Positions 54,565 to 63,891 of a DNA stretch of 64,000 nucleotides are shown here, one piece after another; positions within the stretch are counted from its first letter, which is position 1; each line of letters begins with the position of its first letter. Source of the DNA: Acidobacteriota bacterium (GTDB taxonomy: Bacteria > Acidobacteriota > Blastocatellia > Pyrinomonadales > Pyrinomonadaceae); assembly GCA_016718135.1 (NCBI GenBank), contig JADKEF010000017.1, positions 186,001 through 250,000 on the forward strand, given 5' to 3'. The translations under genes were made by a program, and so were the position numbers. The notes under the pieces are model-generated. The model ran no database searches. It was not told the origin of the DNA and worked only from the letters and a program-made list of their open reading frames with translations.

Positions 54565-54569
54565 TTTCC
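54439..54569. repeat. 7-bp repeats in the SCO signal region and leader
   Basis: AGTGAAC, AGTGAGC, AGTGGAC, AGTGAAC and AGTGTCA lie in register at 54439-54473. From 54514 to 54569 eight more degenerate heptamers follow, including ACTGTTC, ACTTTTC, ACTATTC and ACTTTCC. All match the unit found at the gene's other end. Confidence 0.75.
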
Positions 54570-55109
54570 CTATCGTCTCGTTACAGATGCCATTCTTCCG
54601 CCGCTCGACTCCGAGATCGCCATGCTGGACTTCGAGTACATCGCCTCGGCGTCTGCCCCCGACTTTGCTTTTACGTTCTGCGTAAGAAGCTTAGCCTTCG
54701 CCTCGTCAATCGGCATTGCCGTTACGACCCCAGTCTTAGCATCCTTGTGGCCTTTTTCCCACAGTTCCTTCCATTGGCGACTTAGCTCCAATACTCCGAC
54801 TGCGGTGCACTAAGCTCCATATTGACCCAGCCCTTGTCAGACTGAACGCCAAACCCAGGAGCGGCCTGGATGCGAGGTTCCGGCGGCAAACGCTCACGAT
54901 CGGTCTGTGCCATCGGATTGGCTGGCCCCGCGGTCTCTCTTGAGTAATCCTTCATGACATTGAGCAGTGCCCACATTAGCCCGAAGGTAACGACGATCAG
55001 CAAAAAACAAGCCAATCGCAAAGCCAAGGATCCCCTTCAGCCGAATTTCGTTCTGCCTCGTAGGCCTTTTCAAGATCGACGCCGAATCTGCTATGTTTTT
55101 TGACGACAT
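54570..55109 (-). CDS. Small membrane protein of the act operon, frameshifted
   Basis: The ATG at 55109 follows a GGAAG sequence and opens MSSKK, then HSRFGVDLEKAYEAERN in the shifted frame. EIRLKGILGFAIGLFF and LIVVTFGLMWALLNVMKDYS form one membrane helix. The soluble part has PPEPRIQAAPGFGVQ, WVNMELSAPQSEYW, LSRQWKELWEKGHKDAKTGV and MPIDEAKAKLLTQNVKAKSG, ending at 54570. Total is about 180 residues. I do not recognise a named family. The location, between actF and SCO, and the one-helix layout suggest an accessory subunit of the Act or oxidase complex, which is inference. At least three indels are present. Confidence 0.6.
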
Positions 55110-55128
55110 ACTTCCAAAATCAATGCCG

Positions 55129-56342
55129 CTATTGCCGTGGCCATCGACGGCTCTCTCAAAAAACGGATCCTTCACCGGAACCAACGGACGTTTCATCAAT
55201 TCGCCGAAGAACCACCAAAGCCAAATTCCGCCAACCGCTGCCGGTGCGACAAAATCGAGCCAGCTAACATAAAATGCTCCCTGCTCGCGTCCTCCGATCG
55301 ACCCTAAAGGTCGGCCCGATCTGGTAAAACATATCTACCAGACGCATGAACAAGATGAACAAAGCCAGCGAAGCAAGAATTTTCGCCTTGCGCTTGAGGT
55401 CCTGCTTCAAAAGCAAAAGGTACGGGAACGCAAAGTGGAACAGGATCAAGGCCACGCCCATGTAACCCCAGCCGCCTTTCATTCTGGTCAGAACCAACCG
55501 GTCTCTTCCGGAATGTTTCCCGACCAAATGATCAGGAATTGCGAAAAATTGAAGTACGCCCAAACCATAGTCAGAGCAAGCATCAATTTGCCAAGATCGT
55601 GAAAATGCCGCTTTCCGAGAACAGCGTCCATCGGTGCCCGATCCATCAGGAATGCAAGGATAGCGACTACAAAGCAAAAGCAACTAAGCCCCCAGCCGGC
55701 GACGAACAAGAGTCCCCACATCGTCGAGAACCAATGCGGATCAAGCGTCATGATCCAGTCGACCACAGCAAAGGTTACGACCAGAGCGTAGATAACCATT
55801 GTCGGCCCAGAAAAGCGAGATGCTCGTTCAGAAACAGCCTCGAGTCTTGACTGGTCGGCTTTATCCTGTGCGGCGGACCATTTATTGAGCAAATGCACCA
55901 TCACACCCCAGAGTGCGAAATAGATGGCCGACCGCACGATCCAAAACCACGGAGCCAGGAATGGGCCACGATGCTTCGATGGCGGATATGCGGTCGGCCC
56001 AGGTGCGTAAATTCATAAATATTATGAGTATAAACACCGATCGCCAGCGGAATGAACATCAGAACAACTAGCGGCATTGTCCGCGAGCCGGCCTCAACAA
56101 TCCGGCGAATAACCACGCCCCAGGCACCGCCCGTCAGATACTGAAGCATCAAAACACCGAGACCGCCGATAGCGATACCGCCCCAGAAAATAAAGCCGAG
56201 CAACCACGAGCGAAGTGCCTGCTCCGGGATTAAAATATGCGCCGACCGCCCAGATGATAAGGGCGATGCCGCCGACACCGAGGGCCAGTGTTCGCAAGCG
56301 GTTGATCTCCTGCGGAGCGTAATATTTGTCGAGTTCCGCCAT
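55129..56342 (-). CDS. actF: Alternative Complex III subunit ActF, frameshifted
   Basis: The ATG at 56342 opens MAELDKYYAPQEINRLRTLA, then a membrane helix. Other frames supply FIFWGGIAIGGLGVLMLQYL, AGSRTMPLVVLMFIPLAIGV, NIYEFTHLGR, RFSGPTMVIYALVVTFAVVD, GKLMLALTMVWAYFNFSQFL, IIWSGNIPEETGWF and WGYMGVALILFHFAFPYLLL. The closing part reads KRPLVPVKDPFFERAVDGHG. This is the ten-helix ActF quinol:cytochrome c oxidoreductase subunit 2, about 400 residues. At least four indels break it. The stop is approximate. Confidence 0.85.
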
Positions 56343-56408
56343 CTACTTTCCACCTCCGTAGGGTCGTATCCGCCTGATTTCGGAGGCGGTTGGATTTGGT
56401 CCTGTTGT

Positions 56409-57046
56409 TCATCTTAGATTCTGGTCCGGATTTTGGCTCACCTGCAGAGCTCGAATATAGGCAACGATCGCCCAACGGTCCGCGGGCTGTATTTGTGCAC
56501 CGTAACCATTCATCTTGCCAAAACCATTAGAAATAACGTCGAAGAAATGTCCGACCGGCGCATTTCTAAGCCGATCATCGTGGTACGTCGGCGGCGGCGA
56601 AAATCCGCGGCGGACGATCATGCCATCGCCATTACCGACAGGGCCGTGGCAGACGATACAGTAAATGTTGTAACGCTCCTGCCCGCGGTCGACCAGTTCC
56701 TTAGTGACCGGGATCGGAAATTCATCGATCGCGTTTGGAAAGCAGGTGACGATCGTATTTCCGGCCGCGGTGATGGTGCTAGTTACCGGGGTCGTAGGTT
56801 CGGATTATCGACCTTGCCGGTGTAAAACGCCTTATTATCCTTGAGCTGGCCGCGAGGGACGGTTCCGTCAGGAAGGTCTCGCGATCCTCGCTTATCGGGA
56901 AAAACTCACTCTTCTTATACGCCTTGTAACGCGGTTGATCCTGCATATCAAAACGCACACCGCATCCAGACCGAGTAAGCAGAAAGCGGTAAGAAGTAAC
57001 AGCCGTAAAGCTTTCGTCCAAACCACCGACTTGATATCTTGACCAC
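56409..57046 (-). CDS. actE: Alternative Complex III cytochrome c subunit ActE, frameshifted
   Basis: After an N-terminal lipoprotein-like signal (KALRLLLLTAFCLLGL, then GCGVRFDMQDQPRYKAYKKS), the shifted frames give DLPDGTVPRGQLKDNKAFYT and the heme-binding RYNIYCIVCHGPVGNGDGM with CxxCH. MIVRRGFSPPPTYHDDRLRN and GFGKMNGYGAQIQPADRWAI follow, with Met as likely sixth ligand, to the stop at 56409. It is a monoheme cytochrome c that passes electrons out of the complex. At least three indels are present. The start is uncertain; a GTG at 57046 is one option. Confidence 0.85.
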
Positions 57047-57085
57047 TGATTGACTATTCAGGTACATCAAAAACCTCCTGTGCGT

Positions 57086-57589
57086 TCAGGCTTTCCATAA
57101 AACTTCGTGTTCTCTTCGTAATCGTACTTTCGGGTCCTTTGCCTCAATGATCAGGAAGAACTTTTCACGTGTCGCGAAAGCAAAACGCGGAACGTTAAAG
57201 ACCGGATGATAAGGTGCGGGCAAGCCATTCAGGAACAACATTCCAAAGACCGCTACCAACGCCGCAAACAAGATCGTCAGCTCATACACCGGCGGAATAA
57301 ACGCCGGCAAACTGAAATGCGGCCGCCCGCCGACGATGATCGGATAATCGAAAACGTGAACAAAATAAACAAGGCCAAGCCCCGATAAAAGACCCGTCAC
57401 GCCGCCCGCAAAGATCAGGTAAGGCAAAATACTCCGTTTTATACCGAGGGCCTCGTCGATCTCATGCAGCGGAAACGGCGAAAACGCATCCGTCTTGGTA
57501 TAGCCGGCGTCACGCACTTGTCGGGCCGCATCGACCAGCTCGGTCGGCGTGTCAAATTCCGCCATAATTCCGTAAATATTTTGTTCCAT
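57086..57589 (-). CDS. actD: Alternative Complex III subunit ActD (DUF3341)
   Basis: A 167-residue protein with an intact frame. The N-terminal cytoplasmic domain has YGIMAEFDTPTELVDAARQV and FSPFPLHEIDEALGI, and two membrane helices follow (ILPYLIFAGGVTGLLSGLGL; VYELTILFAALVAVFGMLFL). The tail reads TREKFFLIIEAKDP. This is the DUF3341 family, subunit D of the Act complex. It lies 41 nt downstream of actC and upstream of actE in the canonical order. Confidence 0.95.
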   Translation of the reverse strand: MEQNIYGIMAEFDTPTELVDAARQVRDAGYTKTDAFSPFPLHEIDEALGIKRSILPYLIFAGGVTGLLSGLGLVYFVHVFDYPIIVGGRPHFSLPAFIPPVYELTILFAALVAVFGMLFLNGLPAPYHPVFNVPRFAFATREKFFLIIEAKDPKVRLRREHEVLWKA

Positions 57590-57630
57590 AATCTTTGAAA
57601 TTCGTTAACTAAACTACCCCTTGACCCCTT

Positions 57631-59079
57631 CTATTCGTTAGGAGGATCGGTGCGGTCGTACGTATATTCGACCTCGTTGACATTCTCCTCAAAATCCTGA
57701 TGATGGCCGTGAACATTGGCATCCGGCAATAATGTACGCACCTCAAATATCGAAATGATCGGTACAAATCTGACAAACAAGTAGATCAGCGTAAAGAAGA
57801 AGCCGATCGTACCGATAAACATCGTCCAGTCCCACACGCGAGGGCTGTACATCGCCCACGACGACGGCAGAAAGTCCCGGTGCAGACTCGTCACAATAAT
57901 GACGAAACGCTCAAGCCACATACCGACACTAACGATGATCGAGATCAGGAACAGCCAAAATTCGCTTTCCCTGAAACGCTTGAACCACAGAAGCTGGATC
58001 GAGAGGCCGTTGCAGAAGATCAGCAGCCAGTACGACCACCAATAAGGGCCCTCCCAGATGCGGTTCTTGACCATGAAGACCTCATACTGCGAAGCACTGT
58101 ACCAGCCGAAGAAGCCTTCCATGGCGTAGCCGTAAACAACGATCAATCCCGTCGCCAACATGACCTTCGCCATGTAGACCAGGTGCGTGTGCGTGATAAA
58201 ATCCTGCATCCGGTACATATGGCGGAGAGGGATACAAAGGATCAGTACCATCGCGAATCCGGCAAACACAGCTCCCGCAACAAAGTACGGCGGGAAGATC
58301 GTCGCATGCCAACCCGGAACCTGCGAGACCGAGAAGTCGAACGAAACGATCGAGTGTACCGAAAGCACCAACGGCGTCGAAAGGCCGGCGAGGATCAAGT
58401 ACGTGATCTCGTACCGATGCCAGTGACGGGCCGATCCACGCCAGCCCCACGAAAGAGCGGCGTAAATAAATTTAAAGTATTTATTCTTAGCCCGGTCGCG
58501 AAGGGTCGCGAGATCGGGTATCAGGCCGACGTACCAAAACAAAGCCGAGACCGTAGCGTATGTGGATACAGCAAAAACGTCCCAGATCAGCGGGCTTCTG
58601 AAGTTGGGCCAGATGCCCATCGTATTCGGATACGGGAACAGCCAATACGCTGCGAGCCACGGACGACCGGTGTGCAGAAGCGGGAACATAGCGGCGCAGG
58701 CCACCGCAAAAAGCGTCATTGCCTCGGCAAAACGGTTGATCGAGGTTCGCCACTTTTGATTTAAGAGCAGCAAAATAGCCGAGATCAACGTTCCGGCGTG
58801 GCCGATACCGATCCACCAAACAAAGTTGATAATATCGAATGCCCAACCTACCGGCTGGTTGTTTCCCCAGACGCCGATACCATTTGCAAGTAGCCAGATG
58901 ACCGAGAAAAGCAGCAATTGAGCCACCATGAAGGCGATCGCAAATCCGATGAACCAATGGAAGGGCGTGCGCTTCTTGAGTGTCACATCGCTGATCTTGT
59001 CAGTGACGCTGGCAAAACTATGATCGCCCTCGATCATTGCCGGGCGGAGCTTCTCTTGTAGGTCCTTTTCGTCCTGCAT
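57631..59079 (-). CDS. actC: Alternative Complex III quinol-binding membrane subunit ActC (NrfD-like)
   Basis: A 482-residue intact membrane protein with about ten helices in the NrfD fold. It includes FHWFIGFAIAFMVAQLLLFS, AFDIINFVWWIGIGHAGTLI (the His in the quinol-side helix), LLLNQKWRTSINRFAEAMTL, PHLLHTGRPW-like MFPLLHTGRPWLAAYWLFPY and SVHSIVSFDFSVSQVPGWHA. It oxidises menaquinol and anchors the ActB iron-sulfur subunit. The start is 3 nt from the actB stop, so the two are translationally linked. Confidence 0.96.
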   Translation of the reverse strand: MQDEKDLQEKLRPAMIEGDHSFASVTDKISDVTLKKRTPFHWFIGFAIAFMVAQLLLFSVIWLLANGIGVWGNNQPVGWAFDIINFVWWIGIGHAGTLISAILLLLNQKWRTSINRFAEAMTLFAVACAAMFPLLHTGRPWLAAYWLFPYPNTMGIWPNFRSPLIWDVFAVSTYATVSALFWYVGLIPDLATLRDRAKNKYFKFIYAALSWGWRGSARHWHRYEITYLILAGLSTPLVLSVHSIVSFDFSVSQVPGWHATIFPPYFVAGAVFAGFAMVLILCIPLRHMYRMQDFITHTHLVYMAKVMLATGLIVVYGYAMEGFFGWYSASQYEVFMVKNRIWEGPYWWSYWLLIFCNGLSIQLLWFKRFRESEFWLFLISIIVSVGMWLERFVIIVTSLHRDFLPSSWAMYSPRVWDWTMFIGTIGFFFTLIYLFVRFVPIISIFEVRTLLPDANVHGHHQDFEENVNEVEYTYDRTDPPNE

Positions 59080-59082
59080 AGA

Positions 59083-62038
59083 CTAGTGCCTCGCCTCCCG
59101 GTGCTTTCTTCGGTCGTGCCGCATTTGCTGCTTGTTTACAAAGCCTATGTAATCAGGCATTTCCTTATTCTGATTCCTGAGCCCAGCGAGATAGGTCGTC
59201 CGCGGCTGAGTGTTCAGTTCGTTCAGCAAATTGTAATCACGCTGATCTTTCTTGGCCTTCGCAATCTGCTTTCCGGATCGCCCATATCGCCGAAAATGAT
59301 CGCGTCCGTCGGGCAAACCGACTGACACGCGGTGACGACCTCGCCGTCGCGGATCTTGCGGGCACCGTCCTTCTGCGATTCGATACGAGCCGCCGAGATG
59401 CGCTGTGTACAGTAAGTACATTTTTCCATCACACCGCGGCTGCGGATCGACACTTCAGGATTACGCATCAGCTTGTACTGCGGCGTGTTCCAATCCTGAT
59501 AAAGCAGGAAGTTAAAACGTCGAACTTTGTACGGACAGTTATTTGAGCAATAACGCGTTCCGACACAGCGGTTATAGACCATGTCGTTGAGACCCTCGGC
59601 ACTGTGAACCGTCGCGTGGACCGGACAGACAACTTCGCACGGGGCCAATTCGCACTGTTGGCAAAGAACCGGCTGGAAATACGGCCCTTCGGGGGTTATT
59701 GATATCGCCGCCGCCGTAATAGGCGTCGATCCGCAGCCAATGCATCTCGCGGCTGCGTTCGACCTGCTCCTTACCTACGACCGGGATATTATTTTCCGAT
59801 TGGCAAGCCACAACGCAGGCGTTGCAGCCGACGCAGGAGTTTGGATACATCGATTTCGGGTACTCGTCGTGCTGATGGCCTTTGTCCGGATGCTCTTTAT
59901 AATCTTCAAGATCCCAGACGCGGAGAATGTCCCGGCCTTCCATATTGAAATGGATCTGGGTCGAAGCAATCTCGGTCGTTGCATTACGCTTTGTGATCTC
60001 ACCAAAGCCATGATCCATCGCATCCGAGCGGCGGACGTCAAAGGCGTTGTAGCCTAATCCCGTTCCGACCTTACCGGCACGCGTACGGCCATAGCCCATG
60101 TAGATCGTTATCACGTCGTCCGGCTGACCAGGCTGGATCCACATCGGCACCGGAGCCTTGATCTCGCCGCCCTGATATTTCAGCGTAACAAGGTCGGACA
60201 ACATATTGCCGCCCTTGGTGTTGATAAAGCTTGTTCCCGGACACCGCCGACGTGCTCATCTGCGTCGTTACCATATTGACCGCAGTTTCTGGCGGTCTTC
60301 GGGCTGATCAGAGCGACGTTTTCCCAGGTGATCTTGTTGAGCGGATTCGGCAGTTCCTGCAGCCAGCCATTATTCGCAAAACGGCCGTCATAAATGCACG
60401 GATCGGGCAAGATCGAGATCTCAAGGACGCTTCCCGAGCGTTTTCGCTTCAGGCTGACTCAAAAATGCCGTGGTCGCGGTGACCGCCTTGGCGGCCGCGG
60501 CGGTATTCGGAATAACGCCGTCGTGGACGGCCTTACGCCAATTATCTTCAAAGCTTTTCAGCGGGACGCCCAGGCAGCGGCCGGGTCGCGGCAGCTTCGG
60601 AGCTGCGGCGCGCCTCTTGGCTCTTTGGGTCTTGCGGCCTTGACGGCTGCGGCGGCGTGATGTTTGCCGCTGCCAATAGGCCTTGACGATGTCATAATCT
60701 TTCTTGTCGAAGCCTTCCTTGAAGAAAAGCTGCACGACCTCATGGACATTCTTGCCGTCGTAAAGCGGGGCGATCAGGGGCTGGACGATCGATGCGGTAC
60801 CGTCATAAGCACGTGCATCGCTCCAACCTTCGAGATAATGCTTCTCGGCAACGTGCCATTGGCACTGCTCGGCGGTCTCATCGAAGTAGAGCCCGAGATG
60901 GACCGCAGTCCGACCTTGTTCAGCCGTCGCTCCGCGAAGTTTGAGATCGGCCGGCGTGTTGTAAACCGGATTTCCGCCAAGAATGACGAGCATCTTGACC
61001 TTTCCGCCGTCAATATCGGCGATTAGCTCACGAAGCTGCTCGACCTGCGTCTTATCTGTATTTGGCGAGAAAGGATCGGCGTAAACGAGAGTCTGGCCAA
61101 CGTTTCCGAGAGCCGCATTCATCGCGTGTGCAAGTGCATGCACTACCGGCGACTGGTTTTTCTCCGGCAACAACCAGCGATTTGCCCTTGTGCTCGACCA
61201 GATCTTTTGCCATCGCGGCGATCCACGCGGCATTTTCCGTGTAGGTCGATGTCGAACCGGCGACGCCGACCGCCTTCGCGACCGTTTATCAAATTTGTAT
61301 ATCGTCTGAACCGCCGAACCAAATGCCATTTTGGCTCCAACCATTGCGTTGTCTGCATTGATCGGCTCGTACTGGATCCATTTGGAATTGGGCAGCTCGG
61401 TCTTGATCTTAGCTATCTGATCGATCAGAGTTGGCGAGGTGATCGTTTCGGTCAAAAATCTAACACCCGCACCGCCGTCAGCTCTATTTTGTTCGATTGC
61501 CGCCCGGACTTCGGCAACAAATCCCTCGTAGTTCTTCGGATTTCCGCGAAATGTTACTTCCTGTGAGCGATCGGGGTCGTACATTCCCAAGATCGACGCC
61601 TGCGCGTAGATATCTGTCGCACCAAGACTACCTGGATGGTCAGGATTTCCCTCAACCTTGACCGGACGGCCGTCAAAAGCCTTCGCCAACAATCCCGTCG
61701 CGACGCCGCCCACCGACATTGCGGTCGCGAAGAAATCGGCCTTGCCCGGCAGCATCCCTTCCTGGCGGTAACGTAAGGCACGATCTTTTCGGGCGGCTGG
61801 ATGACGCAGCCGCTCAAACCCGCGAGGGCGAGCGACGCCCCCATCACCTTGACGAAATTACGCCGGCTAAGGCCGTTGTCCCACTCCTCGATCTCGTGTG
61901 GATACTCCGCGGCAACGAATTCGCGAAACTCCGCCGTGTCAGCGTGCTCCTCGAGGCTTCGCCAATATTCTTTACCGCTTTTGCGAGTATCTTCTCACGC
62001 AACGAGGCAAAACTTTGTTTGGTTTCCGAACCGTGCAT
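59083..62038 (-). CDS. actB: Alternative Complex III iron-sulfur/molybdopterin-fold subunit ActB, frameshifted
   Basis: Pieces in several frames make a protein of about 985 residues. After an N-terminal helix, a Tat-like motif SRRNFVKVMGASLALAGLSG appears. The large molybdopterin-oxidoreductase-like domain follows (KADFFATAMSVGGVATGLLA; PVKVEGNPDHPGSLGATDIY; MLVILGGNPVYNTPADLKLR). The C-terminal ferredoxin-like domain has four cysteine groups: SCVGCNACVVACQSEN, APCEVVCPVHAT, RCVGTRYCSNNCPYKVRRFN, and CTYCTQRIS with CQSVCPTDAI. It carries the Fe-S clusters that take electrons from ActC. At least five indels are needed. Confidence 0.92.
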
Positions 62039-62056
62039 TTTTATTACAGTTCCTCT

Positions 62057-62716
62057 CTATCTATGACAGGTCGAGCAGCTTGTCAGCATTTCCCTGCTGC
62101 GGATCTTTAGATCACTCTTGAGCTTGTTGCGCTCTGCCGCATCAAGATCGCCGGTCTGCCACTGCATGTTGTAGATCTCGCTTTTCGGACGGATGAACTT
62201 TTGCGGATCGCGGTGACATGCAAGACACCATTCCATCTGAAGGGTGTTCTGCTGAAACACCGCCGGCATATTATCGATAGCGCCGTGACAAGTGGAGCAA
62301 CCGACGCCCTTTGCTACGTGGATGCTGTGATTAAAATAGGTGTATTCCGGCAAGTCGTGAACGCGTTCCCACTCGATGGGCTTGTTGTCACGGAAGCTAG
62401 CTCTTACAGGCTCAAGATATGGGCTGTCAGCCCATATCTGGCTGTGGCAATTCATACACGTTTGTGTCGAAGGCATGCCGGCCGATGCCGTAGTCTCGAC
62501 CGTCTGATGGCAATAACGGCAATCGATACCGTCGTCGCCGACGTGGTGCTTGTGACTAAATTGAACAGGTTGCTGTTTTTCAACATACTGGCCCGTCAAA
62601 TAAGACGAACGTGAAAGCTGAGTGAAGGCTAAACCGCCCGTCGCAGCCAAAACCGCAACAGCGACCATACTGATCCTGGCGATGTTGTTTGCACTTTTAT
62701 TAAAAAATTGCGCCAT
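62057..62716 (-). CDS. actA: Alternative Complex III pentaheme cytochrome c subunit ActA
   Basis: A 219-residue intact protein. An N-terminal membrane helix (residues 12-32, ISMVAVAVLAATGGLAF) is followed by five CxxCH heme sites: CRYCH, CMNCH, CSTCH, CLACH and CSTCH. It conducts electrons within the Act complex on the periplasmic side. The ATG follows an AAAGGG ribosome site. It is the first gene of the operon; a 254-bp non-coding region separates it from the ROK gene. Confidence 0.96.
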   Translation of the reverse strand: MAQFFNKSANNIARISMVAVAVLAATGGLAFTQLSRSSYLTGQYVEKQQPVQFSHKHHVGDDGIDCRYCHQTVETTASAGMPSTQTCMNCHSQIWADSPYLEPVRASFRDNKPIEWERVHDLPEYTYFNHSIHVAKGVGCSTCHGAIDNMPAVFQQNTLQMEWCLACHRDPQKFIRPKSEIYNMQWQTGDLDAAERNKLKSDLKIRSREMLTSCSTCHR

Positions 62717-62846
62717 CTCTGCCCTTTCGCTGAAATATAACTACAAAAACTAGACCTCTACACCGCTGGCCCTTTCAAAGGAAACACCAACCCTAGTAGG
62801 CCAACCCAGTCTATATTTAAGAACGTGTACTCTAAAACTGGTTACG

Positions 62847-62874
62847 ATTTTACTAAAACTTGAGAAAACCGCAA
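62847..62874 (-). promoter_or_regulatory. Candidate promoter for the act-cox operon
   Basis: On the minus strand TTGCGG (62869-62874) and TAAAAT (62847-62852) are 16 nt apart, resembling a housekeeping promoter. They lie about 130 nt before the actA start, in the only sizeable gap upstream of the operon. Nothing else in 62717-62970 is recognisable. Confidence 0.35.
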
Positions 62875-62970
62875 CTTGCACTACTCGAAAGTAATTCTTT
62901 GCCCAACTATTTGGCAATTCCCCAATGAATTAGTTCTCTTAATACGACGGATTAAATATAGCGATAATAT

Positions 62971-63891
62971 CTAATCTGTCGAGTTACTGCTTAGCAATGC
63001 AGCTCCAAGAGCTGCAGCGGCTCTGCCCAATTCCCCTTCGACGATCGTAGTAGAATCAAACGCAGGATGGAACGATAGCTCACGAGCACGAGCAACGATT
63101 GCATCAAGCACGAGGTGCTTCGCCTCCATGATCTCGCCACCGATAACGATCCGTTCCACATTTAATAGATTTATAACACTCGCGATGCCGGTGCCAACAT
63201 AGGTACCAGTCCTTTCGAGCATTAACTGAGCAAAATCGTCTTCGTTCGAGGCCGCCCGGATTATCTCCGGCAGGCCGATCTCCTCTTCACTAAGCTTATT
63301 CAGGGAAGAAGTGCTGTCCTGCACAAATCTGCTACGCGTTCGGCGAATGATGTTCGCTGACGAAGCAACATCCTCTAGGCGTGTACCTTCGGAGTTGATG
63401 GTCAGATAACCAAATTCGCCCGCAAACCCGGAGATACCGCGCCATATCTCGCCGCCGAAGATCAGTGCCCCGCCGACGCCGTCCCCGAGCGTGGCGTAGA
63501 AGATATTATTGCTTCCACGTCCCGCCCCCAAGTGGTATTCACCGTAGGCAGCGGCATTGGCATCATTCTCAAAAATAGCATCGAGGCCGGTGGCACGCTT
63601 CAGTTCACTGATAAGGTCCGTTTCCGAATGGGCCGGGACATTGGCCGAGAAAGCCACTCTCCCGGTCGAGCGATCGACCAGACCGGGCACGGCAAGCCCG
63701 AGAGAGGCGACTGGGGCAAATTCTTTCTGCAACGCCGTAGCTTTCGCCGCCAGTTGCTCCGCAACATTAATGCCCTCGGCGATCGTGACCGACCTAGTGT
63801 CAATGATACTGCCGGCAGCGTCGATGACCGCGGATGTGATGGCCGTCCGGGATACTTCGATCCCGATCCGGTTGCCCACTATTTCTGACAT
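62971..63891 (-). CDS. ROK family protein lacking the zinc site
   Basis: A 306-residue protein of the ROK (repressor, ORF, kinase) family without a DNA-binding domain, so kinase-like. The phosphate and base motifs are GNRIGIEVSRTAITSAVIDA and ATLGDGVGGALIFGGEI. The catalytic Asp110 lies in DAIFENDANAAAYGEYHLG. The zinc-binding signature expected after it, GxxGH with CxCGxxGC, is replaced by AGEFGYLTINSEGTRLEDVA: His becomes Tyr162 and no cysteine remains. Substrate phosphorylation may therefore differ from typical glucokinases. It is monocistronic, upstream of the act-cox operon and on the same strand. Confidence 0.88.
   Translation of the reverse strand: MSEIVGNRIGIEVSRTAITSAVIDAAGSIIDTRSVTIAEGINVAEQLAAKATALQKEFAPVASLGLAVPGLVDRSTGRVAFSANVPAHSETDLISELKRATGLDAIFENDANAAAYGEYHLGAGRGSNNIFYATLGDGVGGALIFGGEIWRGISGFAGEFGYLTINSEGTRLEDVASSANIIRRTRSRFVQDSTSSLNKLSEEEIGLPEIIRAASNEDDFAQLMLERTGTYVGTGIASVINLLNVERIVIGGEIMEAKHLVLDAIVARARELSFHPAFDSTTIVEGELGRAAAALGAALLSSNSTD

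Noticed and set aside
57880..58764. 294-codon ORF opposite actC
   Set aside because: It is an antisense shadow of the conserved NrfD-like gene. Its Arg/Gln/Asp-rich composition is typical of reverse-frame translation of membrane proteins.
49788..62038. Programmed frameshifting in act and cox genes
   Set aside because: The breaks occur at many different sites without a common slippery sequence, and also in unrelated genes such as eno and GH15. Sequencing error is simpler.
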